From NCBI GenBank assembly GCA_031283825.1, contig JAITAZ010000266.1, forward strand, positions 1 to 6,196: a stretch of DNA of 6,196 bases. Reading direction: 5' to 3'. Shown one piece after another: positions 1-5,824 of this stretch. The stretch's first letter is position 1. Every line of letters starts with the position of its first letter. A program made the position numbers and the translations under genes. The notes beneath the pieces were generated by a model. That model saw only the letters and a list, made by a program, of their open reading frames with translations, did not search any database and was not told where the DNA came from. This DNA is from Planctomycetaceae bacterium. Its GTDB lineage: Bacteria > Planctomycetota > Planctomycetia > Pirellulales > Thermoguttaceae.

Positions 1-948
1 GAAGGTTTATCGCGATATCCGGATCCGTTTGCGAATCAATTTCGCGCGGCGGTATCGAAAAAGTACGGTATCGAACAGTCGATGATACTTTGCGGCAACG
101 GCAGCGATGATATTTTGACAATATTAACGCGGACATTTGTCGGCAACGGCGAACTTTTGCGTTTACCTTATCCAACGTATATTCTTTATCGGTCTCTGGC
201 AGAAATACAAGGCGCGAAAAGCGAGTTGATTAATTTCAATGAGAATTGGACTCTGCCGGACGAGTTTTATTTTAAGAGTCCTGATTTACGACTTGTATTT
301 CTTCCGAATCCGAATTCGCCGTCAGGTACAATAATTCCGCGCGAGCGAATTTTGGAGATAGCAGAACGACTTCCGTGTCCGTTGGTAGTTGACGAGGCTT
401 ATGTTGATTTTGCGGACGAGAGTTGTATTGAGTTAGTCGGACGGTGCAAGAAATTGATTGTGATAAGAACTTTTAGCAAGTCGTATTCGTTGGCAGGTTT
501 AAGATTTGGGTATCTTGTAGCGTCGCCGGATTTAGTGGAGCAGATGATGAAAGTAAAAGATTCGTATAATTGCGATACGATTTCAATTGCCGCCGCAACT
601 GCGGCTATTTCCGACAACGAATGGTTCATGGAAACAAGAAAAAAAATCATAACGACAAGAGAGCGGCTAATAAAAAAAATGCGTGCGATTGGTTTTAACG
701 TTACAGATTCGCACGCCAATTTCACATGGAATACGCGGACGGACATTGAAGTTCGTTTGATTTACGAATACTTAAAATCTCGCGGCGTTTTAGTTCGCTA
801 TATGAATTACCCAAATTGGGGAGACGGATTAAGAATAAGCATAGGAACAGATGAACAGATCAATAATTGCGTAGAATTAATCAGGCAATTCGTAGAAAAA
901 TATACAACTCGTACTATGAATTTCGGCGATGCAAAAGCTATTCATTAA
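1..948 (+). CDS. hisC: Histidinol-phosphate aminotransferase, 5'-truncated by window edge
   Basis: PLP-dependent class I/II aminotransferase that makes L-histidinol phosphate from imidazole-acetol phosphate with glutamate as amino donor, in cytoplasmic histidine synthesis. The frame is open from base 1, so the ATG at 82 is internal; 315 codons are visible and roughly 35-40 N-terminal residues are missing compared with the usual ~350. Visible family motifs in order: RYPDP (visible residues 5-9), GNGSDD (cofactor phosphate region), NPNSPSGT, DEAYVDF (Asp that contacts the PLP pyridine nitrogen), RTFSKSYSLAGLRFGY with the PLP Schiff-base lysine at codon 478-480, and GDGLRISIGT with the carboxylate-binding Arg. 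The last dozen residues (TTRTMNFGDAKAIH) extend a little past the usual end and look unconserved. No other his gene is visible; any operon would lie upstream of the window. The family call is firm. Confidence 0.95.
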   Translation, partial: EGLSRYPDPFANQFRAAVSKKYGIEQSMILCGNGSDDILTILTRTFVGNGELLRLPYPTYILYRSLAEIQGAKSELINFNENWTLPDEFYFKSPDLRLVFLPNPNSPSGTIIPRERILEIAERLPCPLVVDEAYVDFADESCIELVGRCKKLIVIRTFSKSYSLAGLRFGYLVASPDLVEQMMKVKDSYNCDTISIAAATAAISDNEWFMETRKKIITTRERLIKKMRAIGFNVTDSHANFTWNTRTDIEVRLIYEYLKSRGVLVRYMNYPNWGDGLRISIGTDEQINNCVELIRQFVEKYTTRTMNFGDAKAIH

Positions 949-956
949 TATTCATT

Positions 957-986
957 AAAAAGCCTGCTTTCCGAAGGTAAGCAGGC
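957..986 (-). terminator. Intrinsic terminator oriented for - strand transcription, just after hisC
   Basis: Perfect 8-bp inverted repeat GCCTGCTT (962-969) and AAGCAGGC (979-986). The apical CC/GG pairs are separated from it by one mismatch and are capped by a small loop. On the - strand the hairpin is followed directly by TTTTT (the AAAAA before it on the + strand). On the + strand it is followed by GGCGATAACC with no U-tract. As a rho-independent terminator it therefore fits transcripts arriving from the kinase side better than hisC transcripts, although the bare hairpin, 13 bases after the hisC stop, may also end or protect the hisC mRNA. Confidence 0.7.
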
Positions 987-1049
987 GGCGATAACCGAAA
1001 ATTCAAGTGCGAACAGTTTAAAAAAACTTCTAAAAACCAAAATAATATT

Positions 1050-1480
1050 GTAACCATTTACGGTTTTTTTATCACGGATAATTCGGGGAATTTTAAACGC
1101 GGATAATATCTGATTTGACGGATAATCGCGGAGAATGGAAATGATGCTTTTGTGGTAGAGAAGTCAATAGATTAAAGGGGATAAAGAAGTGAGTGAATGA
1201 GAAATTATAAGATTATACTCCTCACACTTGAATTTTCGTTTTTTGATACGATTATGAAATATGCTGAAAATTTAATCACAAAACGCAATGTGCATATTTA
1301 TAAAAACCGAATTTTAATGTGTGAAAAGTATATTAAAATAAATAAACCAACCTAAATAAATAATACAATTTTATAAATATTAAAATCGCCATTTGCATTT
1401 TCCGCGATTATCCGTCAAATCCGATATTATCCGCGTTTAAAATCCCCCTATTATCCGCGTTTAAATCCGTGAACGGTTAC
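1050..1480. repeat. Imperfect ~430-bp palindrome with GTAACC ends (palindrome A)
   Basis: The left arm (1050-1151) is the inverted counterpart of the right arm (1382-1480). The best part is 43 bp (1090-1132 against 1401-1443) with a single mismatch. The outer tips are GTAACCATTTACGG (1050-1063) and the inverse of GTAACCGTTCACGG (1467-1480). Weaker inverted matches continue inward (1212-1245 against 1302-1337, then AAATATGC 1257-1264 against GCATATTT 1292-1299), so nearly the whole span is one decayed palindrome centred near 1265-1278. Inside the right arm a 17-bp unit, TATTATCCGCGTTTAAA, is repeated directly (1425-1441 and 1449-1465, period 24). No reading frame of note is present. It looks like a non-autonomous, MITE-like or REP-like repeat; no transposase or clear target-site duplication is visible. 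Confidence 0.8.
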
Positions 1481-1490
1481 ATAATATTTT

Positions 1491-1699
1491 AGGGATTCTC
1501 TAAAAATTAATTTTAAACCACAGAGGACACAGAGAACACAGAGAAAATTTTAATTGGAATCAAAACATCATTTAAATTTATTAAAGTAAAAAAATTATGG
1601 ATTTAAATCAAAATTTAATTTAATTTTTAAAAAATATTCTCTCTGTGAACTCTGTGTTCTCTGTGGTTAATAAAAAAAGGAGTTTTTAGAAGTTCCCTA
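1491..1699. repeat. Palindromic element with CACAGAG iterons (palindrome B)
   Basis: The left arm starts AGGGATTCTCTAAAAA (1491-1506) and carries three tandem ~9-bp units of the type CACAGAGRA (1516-1544, preceded by AACC). The right arm is its inverse: CTCTGTG-type units at 1639-1668, ending TTTTTAGAAGTTCCCT at 1683-1698. About 95 bp of very AT-rich DNA separates the iteron blocks. ACCACAGAGGACACAGAG-type tracts are, from general knowledge, common dispersed intergenic repeats in environmental bacterial genomes. The left half has a second copy at 5825-5903. It starts 11 bp after palindrome A ends and lies 33 bp downstream of the kinase stop codon, so the kinase mRNA 3' end probably runs into it. 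No coding content. Confidence 0.8.
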
Positions 1700-1717
1700 C
1701 TACAACAACTACAACTA
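1697..1717. repeat. Short CTA/CAA trinucleotide tract
   Basis: Seven consecutive triplets drawn only from CTA and CAA (CTACTACAACAACTACAACTA shortened here to its rule) lie between palindrome B and the end of the kinase gene. A weak 5-bp hairpin, ATTTC-TTTAAC-GAAAT (1717-1732), touches the kinase stop codon; it is AT-rich, has no U-tract and is not a convincing terminator. Confidence 0.5.
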
Positions 1718-1731
1718 TTTCTTTAACGAAA

Positions 1732-4407
1732 TCACGTTTTATCTAGCGAATCGTTTTGTAGAATTTCTTTTGTTTTTGCGGCGTGTTTTAGGCATATATT
1801 TGCTTCGTCGAATAGATTATCTAGTTGTTTGTTTATGGTTTCGTTGTCTTTTGTATGACATTTATCTTCGAGGATTGTTGCGTTTTTTACCAGCATATTT
1901 GCGCCGAGCAAGTTTGCTTTTCCGCGTAGATGTTGAATTATTGGCGTTGCGCCGCCGTAGTCTAAATTTTCGATGCAAATTTGAATTGCTTCTAAGTCTT
2001 TTGGGATTTGCGTTAGAAAATCGCTCAAGACCATCGACGCGATCATTTTATTTTTTCCGCACAAGATAAAAAATTCAGACGTCGAAAACGGCATGTCGAT
2101 TTCGTGCGAATAATTCATCAAGCGGCTAATCAAAATCGGCTTGACCCATTGATCAATTGTTCTTACTAGCGTTTTCTGATTTATCGGTTTACTGCAATAT
2201 GCGTCCATTCCGCATTGTAGGCAGCGGTCTCTGTCTGCTTTAGTTGCATTGGCGGTCAATGCGATTATTGGAACTTTTTTTGTTATTTTTCCTGTTTTGA
2301 TCATTGCCGTTTCGTTTCGTCGGATTTCCATTGTTGCTTGAAAACCGTCCATTTCCGGCATTTGACAATCCATCAAAATTAAATCGAATTTATCTGCTTT
2401 ATAAACTTCTGTAGCGATTTTCCCGTTGTCAACTACGACGCATTTGAAACCTACATTCTCTAGCGTGTCTCGTGTGATGATTTGATTTATTTTGTTGTCT
2501 TCTGCGATTAAAACGGTAATCAGAGACCGTCTTTCGTCAAATTTTTCAGGAATATCCGCCAACTGATTAGCTTGTAATTGTCGATTCGCGTCGTTTTTCT
2601 CTTTCTCTTGAGCGAAAAGAGCCGTAATTGTTGCGTCAAAAAGAGACGAACTATAAACCGGTTTGCTCAAATTCGCCGCAACTCCGGTCGAATGAATAAC
2701 GGCAATATCTGTATCGACTGTTAGCGGGGTCAGTAAAATTATAGCTGTTTTGTTTAATAGCGGCTCGTCTTTCATTGCGCAAACGAGATCCATTCCTTCG
2801 CCGTCTTCGATGCTGCTATCGATAATCGCCAATTGATAATGCATACCTGATTTCGCCGCAATCAGCAACATCTGTATTGCTTCTTCTTTAGATTTTGCTT
2901 GTGATACGTCCATTCCCCATGACGCCAATTGTTCCGCCAAAGTTTCTCGTTGAATTGCTACGTCGTCAACAACAATCGCCGCACGATTACTTAGAGGAAT
3001 AGTTCCGTGCATTATTTTTTTGCAACCTTCCGGTCGATATGGCAAACCGGTTCGCGGACAAATTGGTTTCTCGTTTGTGTCGTTTTTGTTGCATGTTACG
3101 ACAACATTGGATGAATTTGTTGAATTGTTGGAGTTAAACTTTTTGTCTTTGTCTTTATCTTTATCATTGTTTTTGATTTTATTTTTGTGTTCAGAATTTG
3201 CCGGACATTCGCGAATGTCAACGTAGCTTTTAAAAGGAATTGTGAACCAAAACGTTGAGCCTTCTCCTTCTTTGCTCTCAACATTTAATTCGCCTTGCAT
3301 TAATTTTACTAGGTGCATTGAAATTGCTAATCCTAGTCCGGAGCCGTCGAATTTTTTTGACGTGGAATCGTCAACTTGTGAAAACGATGAAAACAATTTT
3401 GACAATCCTGATTCTGGAATTCCTATTCCGGTGTCTGACACGGAAAATTTTATTACGATTTCATCGTTCATGGAGTCGTTATCGCATGGAATTGGCGACA
3501 AGGTAATTTTCTGTACAGAGACATTAACTTTGACTCCGCCTTTTTCAGTAAATTTTAAGGCGTTTCCGACGAGATTTATGAGAACTTGTCTTAATCTGCC
3601 GGAGTCTCCATAGACAAATCGTGGTACGTCAGATGCAAACGAACCGCACAATTCTAGCGATTTATCGTGTGCGCGAATTGATAAAATGCCAAGTACAGAT
3701 TCGACGGTGGTGTGCAAGTCGAAGTTATCATTTTCGACATCGAGACGTTCTGCTTCGATTTTTGAATAATCCAGCACGTCGTTTATCAAGAATAGTAATG
3801 ACTTTCCTGATATATTTACCAAGTTTACGTATTCGCGTTGTTTGGTAGTTAGGTCTGTTCCCATGAGTAGTTCGGAGACGCCGATTACGCCGTTTAGGGG
3901 CGTTCGAATTTCGTGACTCATGTGTGCGAGAAATCTGCTTTTTGCCATATCTGCCGCTTCTTTTGCCGCTTTTTCTAGGGTTAATTGTTCTAGTTGTTTG
4001 TGTTGTTCAGATAGGTCGAACATCAATGCGACGTGGCACAATTTATTGTTGGTAGGATTTACGAAAAGAGACGAATCGAGATCGACGTAAATTTCAGATT
4101 TATCGGCGCGAAATTGTTTGATATTGAAATGAAAGCGTTTTGTCAGACGTTCATTTTCTCTTACGGTGTGCCAAAGATTAAAAATTTTTTCGAGGGTATC
4201 GTGAGAATAAAATTCAGACCAATTCTGTCCGATCAATTTGTCTGTTGTAATTCCGACGATATTATGGGCTGTGGTATTGGCGTCTAATATGGTCAGATGT
4301 TCGTTAAATTCGCTGATCACGACGCCGATATTTAGCGACTCCCATATATTTTTCAATGAGATCGCAAAAAGGCTTTGATCTGGTTTAGCGATAATTTGGT
4401 TAGACAT
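1732..4407 (-). CDS. Soluble hybrid sensor histidine kinase: PAS-HisKA-HATPase-REC-REC-HPt (BarA-like architecture)
   Basis: An 891-residue phosphorelay kinase with no transmembrane segment or signal peptide, so a cytoplasmic sensor. Order: PAS/PAC (about 15-133); a charged signalling helix (134-157); HisKA with H-box His165 in SHEIRTP; HATPase_c with N-box Asn278/Asn282, DTGIGI at 325-330, F-box near 338-344 and GSGLGL at 355-360; a low-complexity Asp/Lys/Asn/Ser linker (405-448) followed by CPRTGLPYRPEGC (450-462); receiver 1 (about 476-598) with Asp481/482, phospho-acceptor Asp530, Thr560, Lys582; receiver 2 (about 630-755) with Glu636/Asp637, Asp680 in MDCQMPEMDG, Thr718, Lys740; HPt (about 770-875) with His826 in HLRGKANLLGA. 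All phosphotransfer residues are intact. The ATG at 4407 is the only reasonable start: upstream the frame is open for only about 22 codons with no ATG, GTG or TTG, and no clear Shine-Dalgarno precedes it (TACTCAAATCCTG). No partner response regulator is in view, so signal and output are unknown. Confidence 0.95.
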   Translation of the reverse strand: MSNQIIAKPDQSLFAISLKNIWESLNIGVVISEFNEHLTILDANTTAHNIVGITTDKLIGQNWSEFYSHDTLEKIFNLWHTVRENERLTKRFHFNIKQFRADKSEIYVDLDSSLFVNPTNNKLCHVALMFDLSEQHKQLEQLTLEKAAKEAADMAKSRFLAHMSHEIRTPLNGVIGVSELLMGTDLTTKQREYVNLVNISGKSLLFLINDVLDYSKIEAERLDVENDNFDLHTTVESVLGILSIRAHDKSLELCGSFASDVPRFVYGDSGRLRQVLINLVGNALKFTEKGGVKVNVSVQKITLSPIPCDNDSMNDEIVIKFSVSDTGIGIPESGLSKLFSSFSQVDDSTSKKFDGSGLGLAISMHLVKLMQGELNVESKEGEGSTFWFTIPFKSYVDIRECPANSEHKNKIKNNDKDKDKDKKFNSNNSTNSSNVVVTCNKNDTNEKPICPRTGLPYRPEGCKKIMHGTIPLSNRAAIVVDDVAIQRETLAEQLASWGMDVSQAKSKEEAIQMLLIAAKSGMHYQLAIIDSSIEDGEGMDLVCAMKDEPLLNKTAIILLTPLTVDTDIAVIHSTGVAANLSKPVYSSSLFDATITALFAQEKEKNDANRQLQANQLADIPEKFDERRSLITVLIAEDNKINQIITRDTLENVGFKCVVVDNGKIATEVYKADKFDLILMDCQMPEMDGFQATMEIRRNETAMIKTGKITKKVPIIALTANATKADRDRCLQCGMDAYCSKPINQKTLVRTIDQWVKPILISRLMNYSHEIDMPFSTSEFFILCGKNKMIASMVLSDFLTQIPKDLEAIQICIENLDYGGATPIIQHLRGKANLLGANMLVKNATILEDKCHTKDNETINKQLDNLFDEANICLKHAAKTKEILQNDSLDKT
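3145..3168. repeat. In-gene hexanucleotide repeat encoding an Asp-Lys run
   Basis: Four near-identical hexamers (GTCTTT, GTCTTT, ATCTTT, ATCATT on the + strand) lie within the kinase gene. They encode the alternating Asp-Lys stretch at about residues 415-422 of the linker between the kinase core and receiver 1. Because the unit is six bases, copy-number change by slippage would keep the frame and alter only linker length. Confidence 0.65.
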
Positions 4408-4832
4408 CAGGATTTGAGTAAACGGTAAAAATTCGGAATTTAGAATATTAAATTCAGAATTTATTTTTAGCTTTTAAGTGAATTTTTTCTGAATGGTAAT
4501 TTATATGATTTTATGCGATAGTTTATTATTGGGCGTGATTTTTTTTTTGCAATTGTTGTAATCGTATAAAATACTGTTGGGTAAGTTTTTTTAGCAAAAT
4601 TCACATCTGGAATAGTTACAAATATTACGATTGAGTTTTATTATTTGTTATGTAATGTTATGTAGGTTGTAGGTTCTAACTGAAAATTCAAACGCGGTCA
4701 GATTAAAAACGCTAGAGCTTCTGATAATATAAATCCTTGTTCTGATTTTTCAACTACCCATCTTTTGGACAATTTTGTAAAAGCGTTGCAAATTTGGAGT
4801 GAAAGAATAAACGAAAACGGTAATTTTTTGAG
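4408..4832. other. Gene-free upstream region of the kinase gene
   Basis: AT-rich DNA with no convincing gene. It must hold the kinase promoter. A weak candidate on the - strand is TTGCAA (around 4550) followed 17 bases later by ATAATA; I would not rely on it. A 10-bp-period duplication TGTTATGTA (4646-4654 and 4656-4664) is present. A start-less open frame (+ strand, 4684-4836) reads as plausible protein sequence but has no start codon or ribosome binding site, so it is at most a gene relic. Nothing else is supported here. Confidence 0.5.
4429..4462. promoter_or_regulatory. Paired near-palindromic repeats upstream of the kinase start (possible operator)
   Basis: AAATTCGGAATTT (4429-4441) and AAATTCAGAATTT (4450-4462) are 13-bp imperfect palindromes whose equivalent bases are 21 bp apart, i.e. 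two helical turns, 22-55 bases upstream of the kinase ATG. The spacing is what a dimeric regulator binding side by side would need. A related AAATTCGGAATTA occurs at 4867-4879, away from any start, which weakens the operator reading. This is inference from pattern only. Confidence 0.35.
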
Positions 4833-4865
4833 GTAACCGTTTACGTTTTTAAACGTTCACGGTTT
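4833..4865. repeat. Small palindrome with GTAACCGTT tip (palindrome C)
   Basis: AACCGTTTACGTTT is followed after two bases by its near-exact inverse AAACGTTCACGGTT (two mismatches), spanning 4835-4864. The left edge, GTAACCGTTTACG, matches the tips of palindrome A (1050 and 1480) and of the hairpin at 4890-4968. The following ATTCGGAATT also resembles the ATTCGGGGAATT that follows the left tip of palindrome A, suggesting a shortened relative of that element. Confidence 0.65.
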
Positions 4866-4889
4866 AAAATTCGGAATTAAAGTATTTTT

Positions 4890-4968
4890 GTAACCGTTCA
4901 TGTACAAGAGAAAAACTCCGTTGTCCCTTCGGGGCGTAGGAAATTTTTCTCTTTGCGTGAACGGTTAT
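4890..4968. repeat. Long hairpin with GTAACCGTTCA tips directly downstream of the nitroreductase gene (palindrome D)
   Basis: The left arm 4890-4919 and right arm 4939-4968 are inverted copies sharing AACCGTTCA, the AAGAGAAAAA block and a final TCC, with small indels. The 19-base loop contains CCC-TTCG-GGG (4925-4934), which as + strand RNA gives a C(UUCG)G tetraloop. It starts two bases after the nitroreductase stop codon, so that mRNA would end in or pass through it. It may act as a 3' stabiliser or terminator, but there is no U-tract directly after the stem on either strand. The tips place it in the same family as palindromes A and C. Confidence 0.75.
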
Positions 4969-4970
4969 CT

Positions 4971-5576
4971 TTATTTTTTCTTTCCTATAGTTTGTCCGGC
5001 GACGGCTTCTTGGTTTGCGTTTAATTTTAGTGATTTTTTTAGGGCGGCACTGTTGATGCTTGTTCTTAGTACGGTTCCTAATCCTTTCGACGCGGCAACT
5101 AGATAGATGTTTTCTGAAATTGCGCCGACTGAATAAAAAGCGCCGTTTCCGCTATCTTTTGATTTATCGATTACGAAAATAAAATTTACTGGAGCGGTTT
5201 TGACGAATTCTTGACTGATGGTTGCGTCTTTTCGGAAATCGCCGCTATTTTTCTCTAGTAGTTTATTATTCTTTGCATCGTAGAGATAGACGCCTTCTTT
5301 TAGGATGACGTAAATATCGGTTTCTTGCAAATCTTTTGGCGATGGCGCGGTGCGTTTATTTTCGCGGTTGTATCCGAAACCTGCCCAGAGCAGGTCGGAT
5401 AGAGTTTGATTATCCAGCGCAGATTCGTCGAAAGAGCGTGATGATTGTCTTTCGTTGATAGCGTCGAGGACAGGTTTGCCGCCGGTTTGGGTTGGCGGAG
5501 GAAGGGTTATATCGGCGGCGAATGTAGTTGCTGTTATTGCCAATATAATTGTTGTTACGATTAATGTTCGTTTCAT
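4971..5576 (-). CDS. Exported nitroreductase-family flavoprotein (SagB/ThcOx-type)
   Basis: A 201-residue protein using the ATG at 5576, chosen because AAGGAG lies six bases upstream and because translation then begins with a classic signal peptide: MKR, a hydrophobic core (residues 4-16) and a likely cleavage site after TTFA at 20. An ATG 54 bases further upstream would bury that signal and has no such site. The mature part matches the FMN-dependent nitroreductase fold of SagB-like dehydrogenases: RQSSRSF (43-49, FMN phosphate contacts), LSDLLWAGFGYNR (59-71), RTAPS (75-79), DIYVILKEGVYLYD (87-100), and SKGLGTVLRTS (163-173). Length is normal for the family. The C-terminus reads GQTIGKKK where relatives, from memory, end in a VGYP-type motif, so the extreme end may have drifted; it abuts a repeat hairpin. 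Substrate is unknown; activity would be in the periplasm or outside. It is a single-gene unit 563 bp upstream of the kinase, same strand. Confidence 0.88.
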   Translation of the reverse strand: MKRTLIVTTIILAITATTFAADITLPPPTQTGGKPVLDAINERQSSRSFDESALDNQTLSDLLWAGFGYNRENKRTAPSPKDLQETDIYVILKEGVYLYDAKNNKLLEKNSGDFRKDATISQEFVKTAPVNFIFVIDKSKDSGNGAFYSVGAISENIYLVAASKGLGTVLRTSINSAALKKSLKLNANQEAVAGQTIGKKK

Positions 5577-5582
5577 TTTTTG

Positions 5583-5589
5583 CTCCTTT
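5583..5589 (-). promoter_or_regulatory. Shine-Dalgarno site deciding the nitroreductase start
   Basis: On the - strand AAAGGAG is followed by GCAAAAA and then ATG (5576). The AAGGAG core is six bases from the start codon. It fixes the start at 5576 rather than the upstream in-frame ATG at 5630. Confidence 0.85.
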
Positions 5590-5631
5590 TGAGACAAATA
5601 GGTTGTGAAATTCTTACTTTTGATCAGCAAG

Positions 5632-5656
5632 ACATCTATCGATTTATTATCGATGT
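5632..5656. promoter_or_regulatory. ATCGAT inverted repeat upstream of the nitroreductase gene
   Basis: ATCGAT (5638-5643), five A/T bases, ATCGAT (5649-5654), with ACATC and GATGT further extending the dyad on both sides at one base offset. It lies about 55-80 bases upstream of the nitroreductase start, where a promoter or operator would be expected. No clear -35/-10 pair could be fixed around it. Confidence 0.35.
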
Positions 5657-5824
5657 TTAGGGCAAATTGTTAGTGAGTTAAATTCACGCCGAAACTATCT
5701 TGCGATCTTACGCGACCAGAGTCAACATCGACCCCGATCAAAAACGAACAAGCATTTTACCAAAACTCAAAACAAATGAAAGACGTAAATTCAAAATACA
5801 AATTTTTCAAGAAACTATAATGAT
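5657..5824. other. Gap between the nitroreductase upstream region and the repeat copy, no confirmed gene
   Basis: No gene is supported. The + strand frame 5682-5843 is open for about 53 codons with protein-like composition (for example VNIDPDQKR and FKIQIFQETIMMG), but it lacks an ATG or Shine-Dalgarno. It takes its stop codon from inside the repeat that begins at 5825, so it could be a relic truncated by that repeat, or chance. Confidence 0.3.

Noticed and set aside
82..84. ATG at 82 as the start of hisC
   Set aside because: The same frame is open back to base 1 and already encodes the conserved YPDP segment, so the real start is upstream of the window.
399..746. 115-codon - strand open frame within hisC
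   Set aside because: It is the complement of conserved hisC sequence and has no family features.
1052..1070. AACC-loop-GGTT followed by seven T as the hisC terminator
   Set aside because: The stem is only four base pairs and belongs to the left tip of palindrome A; too weak to call.
1516..1544. CACAGAG units as a CRISPR array
   Set aside because: The units are ~9 bp and directly adjacent, with no unique spacers of constant length.
1025..1699. Insertion sequence carrying a transposase
   Set aside because: Inverted repeats are present but no frame in the interval encodes a transposase or any long protein.
3242..3613. 123-codon + strand open frame within the kinase
   Set aside because: It is antisense to the HATPase-encoding part of a well-supported gene, with no ribosome binding site or recognisable product; the other + strand frames inside 1770-4287 fail for the same reason.
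5577..5630. Longer nitroreductase form starting at the ATG at 5630
   Set aside because: The downstream ATG at 5576 has an AAGGAG site at six bases and begins a clean signal peptide; the extra 18 residues look like translated leader.
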